A stretch of DNA of 35,395 bases from Phycisphaerales bacterium (GTDB lineage: Bacteria > Planctomycetota > Phycisphaerae > Phycisphaerales > UBA1924). Numbering within the stretch: the first letter of the stretch is position 1; each line of letters begins with the position of its first letter. Shown in pieces: positions 1 through 7,810 of this stretch. Location of the stretch: contig JAFIFZ010000081.1 of the NCBI GenBank assembly GCA_020831775.1, positions 1 to 35,395 of the forward strand, written 5' to 3'. Below the pieces are notes generated by a model that saw nothing but the letters and a program-made list of their open reading frames with translations, had not been told where the DNA came from and did no database searches. Both the position numbers and the translations under genes were made by a program.

Positions 1-159
1 ACCCCAACCCTCGGGTCTTTGCCGCGCGCGCAGAATAAGCACAGACCGACACGAGCGTCATGCCGACGATCCGCTGGGCTGCAACCTCGATGTCAGCGAC
101 TGAATCAACCCGACTCTTCGCTTCGCTCAGAGATCGGCGTCCTGCCCCAGCGACAGTGT
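1..159. other. Left-edge region with no assignable gene
   Basis: This region lies beyond the 3' end of birA. One plus-strand frame is open from base 2 to a TGA at 101-103 and ends in ...DDPLGCNLDVSD, which could be the C-terminus of a gene that begins outside the window. It is too short to recognise. A copy of a dispersed 34-bp repeat follows at 108-141. Confidence 0.3.
108..141 (+). repeat. Dispersed 34-bp intergenic repeat, family A, copy 1
   Basis: The core reads ACCCGACYCTTCGCTKCGCT, followed by SAGRGATCGGCGTC. Two further near-identical copies lie at 13313-13346 and 27741-27774. The unit can fold (CCGA-CCCT pairing with AGGG-A-TCGG) around a short loop. All three copies are intergenic. 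Confidence 0.75.
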
Positions 160-942
160 TTATCCCCGCACCGTCCGCGCCGTCGGCAGCCTGACCCTCG
201 ACCCGTCGTCGCGTTCGAGCAGGATGCAGTCGAACGGGTCGATCGAGACGATCCGTCCTTCGTATCTGGCGTTCTCGACGACGAACGCTCCCAGTTCCCC
301 CGCGGAGCGTTCGCGCTCTGACCATGCGTGCGTCAACGCCTCGCGAGGCTCGGCCCAGCGGCGCACCAGGGCTTCGAGCAAGACCGGTGAGAACGCCGCG
401 GCGTCGGCCTTACCGCCGCAGGAGGCGAGCGTTGTCGCCCTCGGAGCGACATCGTCGGGCCACGCCCCGTCGTGATCGAGATTGACGCCGATGCCCGCGA
501 CAGTGACCCGCCCTCGTCGCTCGATCAGCACACCCGCGAGCTTCCGCCCGTCGCCCAGCAGGTCGTTGGGCCAGCGGAGTTTCAGCCGTTCCTCGCGTGC
601 GAACCTCGCCGCGGCCTCGTGGACCGACACGCCCGCCGCGACCGAGGCGCGCGCCACGGCCCCGACCATGCTCCCCTTCGCGTCGTCATCGATGAACGCG
701 ACGCTCATCGCCAAAGCGTGCGAGACGCTGAACCACGCCTTGCCCCGCGTGCCGCGACCGGCCTCCTGCTTGAGCGCCGCGACGCTCACGGCAGGGCCGT
801 TGCGATCGGAATGCTCGGCGATCACCAGAGCAAGCTCAAACGCCCGGTCCTGGGTCGAACCGATCTCCGCATGCGCCTCGACGATCATCCCGGCGGGCGC
901 GACGCCGGCGAGGGCTCGCTCGATCTCTGCGGGCGCCGCCAC
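160..942 (-). CDS. birA: Biotin--[acetyl-CoA-carboxylase] ligase, monofunctional
   Basis: This enzyme attaches biotin to the biotin carboxyl carrier protein of acetyl-CoA carboxylase through biotinyl-5'-AMP. The 260-residue protein shows the family signatures in order: STQDRA near the start of the catalytic domain, the nucleotide loop GRGTRGKAW, the substrate segment KLRWPNDLL, KLAGVLIE with the conserved lysine, and GIGVNL. A C-terminal stretch (about 210-260) matches the small SH3-like domain. There is no N-terminal helix-turn-helix, so it is a class I ligase and not a biotin-operon repressor. It starts 5 bp after the nadC stop, which suggests co-transcription. Confidence 0.9.
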   Translation of the reverse strand: MAAPAEIERALAGVAPAGMIVEAHAEIGSTQDRAFELALVIAEHSDRNGPAVSVAALKQEAGRGTRGKAWFSVSHALAMSVAFIDDDAKGSMVGAVARASVAAGVSVHEAAARFAREERLKLRWPNDLLGDGRKLAGVLIERRGRVTVAGIGVNLDHDGAWPDDVAPRATTLASCGGKADAAAFSPVLLEALVRRWAEPREALTHAWSERERSAGELGAFVVENARYEGRIVSIDPFDCILLERDDGSRVRLPTARTVRG

Positions 943-947
943 GTCGT

Positions 948-1949
948 TCAGTCCCGCTCGTCCCAGGGCAGGCCGCTGCCGTCGCGGATGTCCAGCCCGA
1001 TGTCCGACCAGAACGCCCCGTGCGTCAGCGAGCCGACGCTGATCCGCTCGACGCCCGTCCTGGAGATCTCGCTCACGCTCTCGAGCGTCACGCCCCCCGA
1101 CGCCTCAAGCTCCACGCCCGCGCCGAGCTTGTCGCGCAGCTCGACCGCTTGCCTCAGCATCTCCGGCGGCATGTTGTCCAGCAGCACCAGATCGATCGCC
1201 TTCGACGCGCCCTTCAGGACCGCCTGCAACTGATCGAGCGTGTCGACCTCGACCATGACAAACTTCAACGAGTTGCCCCGCACCTCGCGGGCCTTTTCCG
1301 CCATCGTGCGCACAACCTCGCCGAGCTCTTCCAGACCGACGCCCGCGATGTGGTTGTCTTTGATCAGCAGCGCGTCATGCAGGCCGAGGCGATGCGAACG
1401 CCCGCCGCCGCAGCGCACGGCGTACTTCTCAAGCCCCCTCCACCCCGGCGTGGTCTTGCGCGTATCGAAGATGAACGCCCGCCCGCCGAGGTCGACGCGC
1501 TCGACGAACGCCCGCGTGCGCTCGGCGACGCCGCAGAGCCGGCCGAGGAAGTTCAGCAGCGTGCGTTCGACGGTCAGCACGCCGGCGATCGGGCCTTCGA
1601 GCCGGGCGATAGTCGCCCCCCGCCCGGCGATGACGCCGTCGTGCGTGTCGCTGGAAAACTCGACCTCGCCTCCGAACACCTCGCAGATCATCGGGCCCAA
1701 CGGCAGCCCGGCGATCGGCCCGCCGGTGCGGTGGACGACATCGGCGGTGACGCGTCGGTCGGGGTCGGGCAGGGCGGCGCTGGTCGCGTCGCCCCCCTCG
1801 GTGTCCCCGCCCAGGTCCTCGTCTCGGGCCATCTCGATCAGGGTCTTGAGCCGCTCGCCCGCGCCGCCCTCCCGGCAGAGGGCCTGGAACTCGGTCGGGA
1901 GCGGGTTCTCCGGGTGCGGCTCGTCGGTCTGGGGCTGTCGGTCGTTCAT
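948..1949 (-). CDS. nadC: Quinolinate phosphoribosyltransferase (carboxylating)
   Basis: NadC converts quinolinate and PRPP to nicotinate mononucleotide, the entry to NAD from the de novo route. Recognisable segments are the DTRKTTPGWRGLEKYAV motif, GGGRSHRLGLHDALLIKDNH, the VEVDTLDQ strand, LLDNM and the C-terminal ASGGV...ISVGSLTH phosphate-binding end of the barrel. From the ATG at 1949 the protein is 333 residues, somewhat longer than the usual 280-300 because of an acidic N-terminal extension. A longer frame runs up to 2006, but 1949 is preferred: a TACGAT box lies 7 nt upstream and there is no SD. It heads a two-gene unit with birA. Confidence 0.9.
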   Translation of the reverse strand: MNDRQPQTDEPHPENPLPTEFQALCREGGAGERLKTLIEMARDEDLGGDTEGGDATSAALPDPDRRVTADVVHRTGGPIAGLPLGPMICEVFGGEVEFSSDTHDGVIAGRGATIARLEGPIAGVLTVERTLLNFLGRLCGVAERTRAFVERVDLGGRAFIFDTRKTTPGWRGLEKYAVRCGGGRSHRLGLHDALLIKDNHIAGVGLEELGEVVRTMAEKAREVRGNSLKFVMVEVDTLDQLQAVLKGASKAIDLVLLDNMPPEMLRQAVELRDKLGAGVELEASGGVTLESVSEISRTGVERISVGSLTHGAFWSDIGLDIRDGSGLPWDERD

Positions 1950-1956
1950 CGCACCG

Positions 1957-1962
1957 ATCGTA
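1957..1962 (-). promoter_or_regulatory. Putative leaderless -10 box of nadC
   Basis: TACGAT on the minus strand, 7 nt before the nadC ATG. Transcription would start at or next to the start codon. No -35 hexamer is evident. Confidence 0.5.
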
Positions 1963-1973
1963 GCGGCCGCGAC

Positions 1974-1979
1974 TACCAT
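1974..1979 (+). promoter_or_regulatory. Possible -10 box of fabI
   Basis: TACCAT lies 53 nt before the fabI ATG, giving a conventional leader that carries GGAGGGAGC just before the start. The -35 is not clear. It lies back to back with the nadC box. Confidence 0.3.
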
Positions 1980-2032
1980 CCCCACCTGCAACACCGCACC
2001 CCACACACCCGGACCGACGGAGGGAGCTTCCC

Positions 2033-2821
2033 ATGGGCCTGCTGGACGGCAAGACCGGTCTGATCGTCGGGATCGCCAACGAGCGTTCCTACGCCTGGTA
2101 CATCGCGCAGTCGATCATCGCCCAGGGCGGGACCTGCGCCTTCACCCACCTCCCCGGCGAGAAGAACGAGCGGCGCACGCGGCGCGCCGTCGAGGCCCTG
2201 GGCGTCACCGACCCTTGGCTGCACCCCCTGGACGCCTCCAGCGACGAGGACATGGACAAGGCTTTCTCCGCCTACGCCGAGGCGCACGGGCAGAAGATGC
2301 ACTTCCTCATCCACTCGATCGCCTTCGCCGACCGCGAGTGGCTGCAGATCGGCAATTTCCACAAGACCCCGAGGAAGGCCTACCTCGACGCGATCGACAT
2401 CTCCGCGTACACGCTCGCCGCGATGGCCAGCCGCGCCAAGGACATGATGAAGAACGCCGGCGGGGGCAGCGTGCTGGCGATGACCTACTACGGCGCTGAG
2501 AAGGTGGTCCCCGGCTACAACATCATGGGCGTCGCCAAAGCGGCGCTGGAGACTACCAGCCGCTACCTCGCTTCCGAGCTCGGCCAGCACAACATCCGCG
2601 TGAACACGATCTCGGGCGGGTACCTGCGCACGCTCGCCTCGTCGGCCGTGGGCGGCGCCGAGGAGATCAGCAAGCACAACCTCGAACGCGCGCCCCTGCG
2701 GCGAAATGTCGAGGGCGGGGATGTCGGGGGCGTCGCCGCCTTCCTCGTCTCCGACCTCGCCAACGGCGTCACGGGCGAGAACATCTATGTCGACTGCGGC
2801 GTGAACATCGTCGGCGTCTGA
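2033..2821 (+). CDS. fabI: Enoyl-[acyl-carrier-protein] reductase (NADH), FabI
   Basis: This enzyme performs the last step of each type II fatty-acid elongation cycle, reducing enoyl-ACP with NAD(P)H. At 262 residues it has standard FabI length. It shows the divergent SDR nucleotide fold (GKTGLIVGIANERSYAW), the HSIAFA segment at 94-99, the catalytic Tyr162-x6-Lys169 in GYNIMGVAK, and the C-terminal SDLANGVTGENIYVD strand. The segment after the active site reads ISGGYLRTLASS, where E. coli has ISAGPIRTLAAS, so the loop beside the substrate pocket is altered. The HSIAFA form resembles Gram-positive FabI. A GGAGGGAGC Shine-Dalgarno precedes the ATG. It is transcribed away from nadC-birA. Confidence 0.93.
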   Translation: MGLLDGKTGLIVGIANERSYAWYIAQSIIAQGGTCAFTHLPGEKNERRTRRAVEALGVTDPWLHPLDASSDEDMDKAFSAYAEAHGQKMHFLIHSIAFADREWLQIGNFHKTPRKAYLDAIDISAYTLAAMASRAKDMMKNAGGGSVLAMTYYGAEKVVPGYNIMGVAKAALETTSRYLASELGQHNIRVNTISGGYLRTLASSAVGGAEEISKHNLERAPLRRNVEGGDVGGVAAFLVSDLANGVTGENIYVDCGVNIVGV

Positions 2822-2873
2822 CACGCCCGAGAACCCCCGCCGACAGGCACTCGTCACCCTTCCCGCTATCGCC

Positions 2874-2891
2874 CACCCTCTTCGAGGGGTG
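2874..2891 (+). terminator. Weak intrinsic terminator candidate after fabI
   Basis: CCCTC-TTC-GAGGG forms a short stem 50 bp after the fabI stop and is followed by only a short T-run (TGTTTCG). This is plausible but weak. Confidence 0.3.
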
Positions 2892-2944
2892 TTTCGCCGG
2901 CGGATTGCTCAAGCTTCCGCAACGCCGACGCCGATTGTTTGAAC

Positions 2945-3250
2945 ATGGGAATCTTCGGCACACACGCCGCCCAATCCGTTGCGGGCACGCAGGGCCAGAG
3001 CCACATCCAGGCTCGGCACAACCGCATCAAGGAAGACCGCGACTCGCGCATCAGCAAGCGCGAGGACGACCGCGTCGAGGTCGAGGCGATCGAAGCGCCC
3101 GACCGCGTCCAGCCGCTGGCGGACGCGACGCACGAGGACGCGCGGGAGGACCGGCGCTCCAAGGCCCGCCCGCGCAAGCCCGAGCAGAAAGAAACAGAGC
3201 CGGCCGCCGGTGATGATGACCAGCGTCCGACCCTGGATGTCAAAGCCTAG
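2945..3250 (+). CDS. Small highly charged hypothetical protein
   Basis: This 101-residue frame begins MGIFGTHAAQSVAG and continues as a very hydrophilic, Arg/Asp/Glu-rich chain (for example NRIKEDRDSRISKREDDRVE) with no signal peptide, membrane segment or cysteine. The charged pattern looks like a disordered or coiled protein, not a random shadow frame, and it fills an otherwise empty gap. A TTG two codons upstream could also initiate. No good Shine-Dalgarno is visible. It converges on the membrane protein at 3269. I do not recognise a family. Confidence 0.5.
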   Translation: MGIFGTHAAQSVAGTQGQSHIQARHNRIKEDRDSRISKREDDRVEVEAIEAPDRVQPLADATHEDAREDRRSKARPRKPEQKETEPAAGDDDQRPTLDVKA

Positions 3251-3268
3251 AGCCGCACGACGGAGGGC

Positions 3269-4735
3269 TCAGGCCGCCGCCGGCGTCGCCTTGGCGACCG
3301 ACGCCGCCATCGACACTCGACGCAACGCTTCGAGGATGAGCGCCTTGTCCTGGTCGCGCCCGACGAGCCACTCGGCGTGTTCGAGGTCGTCGGCGATGTC
3401 GCCCCGCATGTGGTGCAGCGAGCCGGGCTCGGATGACGCGGCGATCAGCGCCATCCCCGCCGCCAGCCGCCCCACCACCATCGGGTCGTGCTCGTCGGCG
3501 TGCTCGATCTCCGACTGGATGAAGCGGTACTGGTCGGCGCGGACCCGGTCCTCGCGCTGCATCAGCAGGCGGAAGGCCTCGTGCAGCGCCTGGTGCCCCT
3601 CCTCGTCGCGCGAGGCGGCGAAGCGCGCCGCCGCAAGACGCATCAACACAACAGGGTCGTCGCCGAGCACCCGAGCCGCGGCCTCGACGCCTTCGAGCCG
3701 TTCCTCCACCGAAGCGTTGCGCTCGCAGCAGACGAACCAGCCCGAGACCGCTCTCGCGGCGGGCACCAGCATCGCCGGGCTGTCCTGGCGGAGCACGCCA
3801 CGGACAAGCACATCGCGGAGGTTCAGAAAGAGCGAGGAGGCGTCGGCGTTGGTGTCGCCGGCCTTGACAGCGCCCGCCGCGGCAGAGGCGAGGGCCGAGG
3901 CGAGCTCGTGCTCGTAAGGATCCTCGAAGCGAGGGTGCCCGAGGGTGACCTGCTGGGGGTCATAGCGAGTCGGGAAGACCGAGGCGTAGGTGGCGGCGGC
4001 GTCGGGTCGGGCCCAGTCGGCCGGGCGGGAGGCGACCTCTTCTGCGCTGTGGGTGTTGACGACGATGCCGCGCTCCGAGGCGTCGTGGACAATCGCGTCG
4101 AAGCCCATCCGCCGGGCGTTCTGGGGCGTGCCCGCGCCCGGCTCCAGCCGCAGCCAGCCGACGCCCGGGCAGGCCCTGCCGCCGCGGATCACGCCCGAGG
4201 CGACCACCCCGCTGCACGCGACCCCGATGCGGACACGGACGCCCTCCCTCCGGGCGGCTCGCTGGGGCTCGTTCTGGAACGCGGGGGCCTCGTCGTCGGG
4301 GCCCGGACGCCAGACGATCTCGTCCTCGACCGCACGATCGGGGTCGAGCCGATCGGCCAGGCTGCGGCAGGCTTTCCTCCGTGCGCCCGCCCAGGCCTGG
4401 CATCCCTTGCCGACCGACTCGCGGCAGCGGCTGAACCACCGGCCGATCAGGCCCGCCCCGGTGTTGCGTCCGTTCTGGGCGAGCCCAAGGGCCCGGCGGA
4501 CCGCCCCGTCGAGCACCAGCGAGTCGCCCCAGCGGATCACCCCGAAGAGGACCACCGTCGCCCAGACCCCCGTGGGGATCCCCAGCACGGGGTCGGCCAG
4601 CCACGACGCCCCGAGCCAGTAGGCCGTCGCGACGAGCCCGCAGGCGCTGAGGAGGGCGACGGCCGAGTACCCCCTCGCCTGGAGCGGCGAGAATGACCCC
4701 GGTGTGCTTGCGTCTCTTGCGATGTTTGGCTGCAT
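3269..4735 (-). CDS. Hypothetical membrane-anchored protein
   Basis: This 488-residue protein of unknown function has two N-terminal hydrophobic segments (about 23-45, AVALLSACGLVATAYWLGA, and about 50-68, IPTGVWATVVLFGVIRWG) followed by a long soluble part. That architecture suggests an inner-membrane anchor with a cytoplasmic domain. Around residues 120-300 lie mixed strands including a VRIGVACSGVV segment. The last 180 residues are helical and alanine-rich (VLMRLAAARFAASRDEEGHQAL), reminiscent of TPR-type helical repeats, but no consensus repeat can be aligned by eye. Codon choice matches the neighbours. Neither an SD nor a nearby -10 box supports the chosen ATG, so the start is uncertain. 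Confidence 0.65.
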   Translation of the reverse strand: MQPNIARDASTPGSFSPLQARGYSAVALLSACGLVATAYWLGASWLADPVLGIPTGVWATVVLFGVIRWGDSLVLDGAVRRALGLAQNGRNTGAGLIGRWFSRCRESVGKGCQAWAGARRKACRSLADRLDPDRAVEDEIVWRPGPDDEAPAFQNEPQRAARREGVRVRIGVACSGVVASGVIRGGRACPGVGWLRLEPGAGTPQNARRMGFDAIVHDASERGIVVNTHSAEEVASRPADWARPDAAATYASVFPTRYDPQQVTLGHPRFEDPYEHELASALASAAAGAVKAGDTNADASSLFLNLRDVLVRGVLRQDSPAMLVPAARAVSGWFVCCERNASVEERLEGVEAAARVLGDDPVVLMRLAAARFAASRDEEGHQALHEAFRLLMQREDRVRADQYRFIQSEIEHADEHDPMVVGRLAAGMALIAASSEPGSLHHMRGDIADDLEHAEWLVGRDQDKALILEALRRVSMAASVAKATPAAA

Positions 4736-4858
4736 GGGCGGGAAGATCGGCCTCTGCGGCGAGCCGGTTCATCGCACGCGGCTCGCCCGACGCCTCCCGC
4801 CCGGATCCGGGCCTGCGAGGCCTGCCCCTCCGGCACAACTGATCCCGTTCAACAGTCC

Positions 4859-4887
4859 GAAAAAACAACCCCGCTGTCGGGCGGGGT
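4859..4887 (-). terminator. Intrinsic terminator of the sdh operon
   Basis: On the minus strand CCCCGC-loop-GCGGGG forms a perfect 6-bp GC stem followed by TTGTTTTTT, 30 bp after the sdhB stop. The stem arms are at 4869-4874 and 4881-4886. Confidence 0.9.
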
Positions 4888-4917
4888 GAGGAAGGGTCGC
4901 GGAGATCCCTTGTGGGA

Positions 4918-5769
4918 TTACTTGCCGGTGAACCAGCGTGCGATCGAGTGGATCGTCACGGCCCGGCCGATTGCGGCAATGGACTCGGTCAGAGGGATGT
5001 GCTTTGGGCAGACCTTGACGCAGTTCTGGGCGTTGCCGCACTCGCTCACGCCGCCGGGGCCCATGAGGGCTTCGAGGCGGTCCTTGCGTCCCTGCTTGCC
5101 GGTCTCGTGGAGATTGAAGAGGCGTGCCTGACTGAGGGCGGCGGCGCCGATGAAGGAGGCGTCCCACTTGGCGGGGTCTTCTTCCTTGAGGTACTGGGGG
5201 CAGGCGTCCAGGCAGCAGCCGCAGCTCATGCAGGTGGAGAGGACATAGCGGGTGGCCTGGGTCTCCGGGCTTTCCTTGGGCCCTGCGCCGAGAGAGTAGG
5301 TGCCGTCGATGGGGACCCATGCGTCGATCTTCTTGAGCGCCTCGAACATGCGCTGGCGGTCGACCCAGAGGTCTCTGACGACGGGGAACTTCTGCATCGG
5401 TTCGAGGACGACCTCGTCGCCCTCGTCAGGGGCGATGCGGTCGATGAGTGCCGAGCAGGACTGGCGCACTCGACCGTTGATGACCATGGTGCAGGCGCCG
5501 CAGACCTCTTCGAGGCATCCCGAGTCCCATGTGACCGGCGTGGTGCGCTCGCCCTCGACGGTGACGGGGTGCTCGGCGATCTTCTGGAGGCAGGAGATCA
5601 CATTGGCGCCCGGCTCGGTCTGGACCAGGAATGTCTGCCAGTAGACGGGCTTGCCCGGCCCCTCGCAGCGTTTGATGCGGAAGCGGACCTTCCGGGGCTG
5701 CCCGTCGCCTTCGAGCATCGGGGCTTCGGTCTTGCTGTCTGGTCCAAGCGGTTTGTTGTCTGCGACCAT
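4918..5769 (-). CDS. sdhB: Succinate dehydrogenase / fumarate reductase iron-sulfur subunit
   Basis: SdhB carries electrons from the flavin of SdhA through three Fe-S clusters to quinone in the membrane. The 283-residue protein has the plant-ferredoxin cysteines at 85, 90, 93 and 105 (GCLEEVCGACTMVINGR...SC), and the C-terminal ferredoxin cysteines at 180, 183, 186 and 190 (CMSCGCCLDACP) and 244, 250 and 254 (CGNAQNCVKVCP). All ligand positions for the 2Fe-2S, 4Fe-4S and 3Fe-4S clusters look filled. It is the last gene of sdhC-sdhA-sdhB, 12 bp after sdhA, and is closed by the terminator at 4859-4887. The sequence style resembles the Bacillus/epsilonproteobacterial b558 type more than the E. 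coli type. Confidence 0.95.
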   Translation of the reverse strand: MVADNKPLGPDSKTEAPMLEGDGQPRKVRFRIKRCEGPGKPVYWQTFLVQTEPGANVISCLQKIAEHPVTVEGERTTPVTWDSGCLEEVCGACTMVINGRVRQSCSALIDRIAPDEGDEVVLEPMQKFPVVRDLWVDRQRMFEALKKIDAWVPIDGTYSLGAGPKESPETQATRYVLSTCMSCGCCLDACPQYLKEEDPAKWDASFIGAAALSQARLFNLHETGKQGRKDRLEALMGPGGVSECGNAQNCVKVCPKHIPLTESIAAIGRAVTIHSIARWFTGK

Positions 5770-5781
5770 GGTGTTGCTCCG

Positions 5782-7764
5782 TCAACTCTGGGCGACGGCT
5801 TCCTTCTTCTTGTCCTGCGGCTTGGCGTCCACGCGTCCGTAGGTGCGGGGGCGGGGCTTGACGAGGCTGGTGTCGATCTCGCGGAACGAGATCTTGTGCT
5901 CGTCGGAAGCTGGGTCGTACTCGCCCACCAGCGTCTTGAGGAACCGATCGTCGTCGCGCTCGGGGAAGTCGAGGCGGTAGTGCGAGCCTCGGCTCTCCTC
6001 CCGCTCCAGGCTCGCCTTGGCGATCAGTTCGGCGATGACCAGCATGTCGCCGGTGGCGCGCACAAAGCTGAGGCTCTGGTTGCTCCACGCGGCCGAGTCG
6101 GACATCACGACCTTCGAGTATCGCTCTCGCAGTTCTCGCACCTTCTCGATGCACTGCTTGAGGCGGCCCTCGGTCTTCACGACGGTGCAGGCGGCGTTCA
6201 TCTCGACGCCGAGCTCGTTGGCGATGGTGTAGCCGTTGAACTCGGGGGCGATCTCGCCGCCCTCCTGCACCGAGCCGAGCAGCTTCTTGACCTTGCCCTC
6301 TTCCTGCTCGACGAAGCGGTCGAAGACCTGCGAGGGGAGCGACTCGGCCGGGGCTTCCTTGACGCGGTCGCCCTTGACGAAGTTGACGACCGAGACGCCG
6401 CAGAACAGCCCGTCGAAGATGCAAGAGAGCAAGGCGTTCGCGCCCAGGCGTGTGGCGCCATGGAAGGCGAAGTTGACCTCGCCGAAGGCGTACAGCCCGT
6501 CGATGTTGGTCATCGAGTTGTTGGGGGCGCCGATGGCGAGCCCGTGCCCGGGCTGGGCGTCTACGGGCGGGACCATGCCCGGCTTGTGCTCGCCGACGGG
6601 GGTCTCGGGCGTATAAGAGCCGGGGGTGAAGGTGGTCCAGAGGCCGCCCATGCTGTAATGCACGGCCGGGAAAATCTTCATCGGGACCTTGCGCGGGTCG
6701 TCACCGACGAACTTCTCGTAGATCTCCATGATCCCGCCGAGCGTGCGGGTGAGGTAGTCGGGGTCTTTGTGCGTCAGGTCGAGGTAGACCTGGTTCTCGC
6801 CGTTGACGCCCATGTGCTGGTTGACGCAGACATCGAAGATCTCGCGTGTGGCGATGTCGCGCGGGACGAGGTTGCCGTAGCCGGGGTACTTCTCTTCGAG
6901 GAAGTACCAGCGCTCGCCCTCGGGGATCTCGTTGGGCTTGCGCCGGTCGCCCTTCTTGCGGGGCACCCAGACGCGTCCGCCCTCGCCCCGGGCCGACTCG
7001 CTCATCAGGCGGCACTTGTCGGCGCCCGGGATCGCGGTCGGGTGGACCTGGATCATCTCGGGGTTGGCGTACCACGCGGCGGCCTTGTAGCAGCGAGCGG
7101 CGGCGCCGCCGTTGCAGATGATCGAGTTGGTGCTCTTGCCGAAGACCAGCCCGCACCCGCCTGTGGCCATGACGACCGCGTCGGCCCTAAAGGGACGGAT
7201 CTGCATCGTGCGCATGTCCTGGGCGACGATGCCGACGCAGCGCCGGTCCTCGCCCTCGCCCTCGGTGACGGGCCAGAGGAACTCCCAGAACTCGTACTTC
7301 CTGACCAAGCCCTCCGCCTCGTAGCGCCTCGTTTGCTCGTCGAGGGCGTAGAGGAGCTGCTGGCCGGTGGTCGCGCCGGCGAAGTGCGTGCGCTTGAAGA
7401 GGCTGCCGCCGAAGAGGCGGAGGTCTCTGTTGCCTTCGCTGGTGCGGTTGAAGGGGACGCCCATCCTGTCGAGCAGGTCGATGACCTTTGGGGCCCAGTT
7501 GGCCATCTCGAGGACGGGGTGCTGGTCGGCGAGGTAGTCGCCGCCGTAGATCGTCTCGTCGAAGTGCTGGTACTCGCTGTAGCCCTGCTGGCGTGCGACC
7601 TCGTTGCAGGCGTTGATGCCGCCCTGGGCGCAGACCGAGTGCGACCGCTTGACGGGCACGAGGCTGAAGAGGTCGACGGGGATGCCGGCCTCTGCGACAC
7701 GGACCGCGGCGGCCAGACCCGCCAGCCCGCCGCCCACCACGATCACCCTGTTCTCTGCGCTCAT
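5782..7764 (-). CDS. sdhA: Succinate dehydrogenase / fumarate reductase flavoprotein subunit
   Basis: SdhA is the catalytic subunit that oxidises succinate to fumarate, or the reverse, at a covalently bound FAD. The 660-residue protein starts with the Rossmann motif VIVVGGGLAGLAAAVRVAEAG. The covalent-flavin histidine is His42 in SHSVCAQGGINA. The substrate-domain segments HPTAIPG, RGEGGRVWVP and HYSMGGLW are present, as is the C-terminal domain. Length and motifs match the Wolinella/Bacillus class. It lies 46 bp downstream of sdhC and 12 bp upstream of sdhB. Together with mqnD in this window it fits a menaquinone-based respiratory chain (inference). Confidence 0.95.
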   Translation of the reverse strand: MSAENRVIVVGGGLAGLAAAVRVAEAGIPVDLFSLVPVKRSHSVCAQGGINACNEVARQQGYSEYQHFDETIYGGDYLADQHPVLEMANWAPKVIDLLDRMGVPFNRTSEGNRDLRLFGGSLFKRTHFAGATTGQQLLYALDEQTRRYEAEGLVRKYEFWEFLWPVTEGEGEDRRCVGIVAQDMRTMQIRPFRADAVVMATGGCGLVFGKSTNSIICNGGAAARCYKAAAWYANPEMIQVHPTAIPGADKCRLMSESARGEGGRVWVPRKKGDRRKPNEIPEGERWYFLEEKYPGYGNLVPRDIATREIFDVCVNQHMGVNGENQVYLDLTHKDPDYLTRTLGGIMEIYEKFVGDDPRKVPMKIFPAVHYSMGGLWTTFTPGSYTPETPVGEHKPGMVPPVDAQPGHGLAIGAPNNSMTNIDGLYAFGEVNFAFHGATRLGANALLSCIFDGLFCGVSVVNFVKGDRVKEAPAESLPSQVFDRFVEQEEGKVKKLLGSVQEGGEIAPEFNGYTIANELGVEMNAACTVVKTEGRLKQCIEKVRELRERYSKVVMSDSAAWSNQSLSFVRATGDMLVIAELIAKASLEREESRGSHYRLDFPERDDDRFLKTLVGEYDPASDEHKISFREIDTSLVKPRPRTYGRVDAKPQDKKKEAVAQS

Positions 7765-7810
7765 CGGGTTTGGCTCCTTCGGAGAGGGCGAATCTCCGGA
7801 CAGTTCATCA

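Noticed and set aside
1-103. Open plus-strand frame ending DDPLGCNLDVSD as a gene end
   Set aside because: Only about 33 codons are visible with no recognisable family, so it is mentioned but not called.
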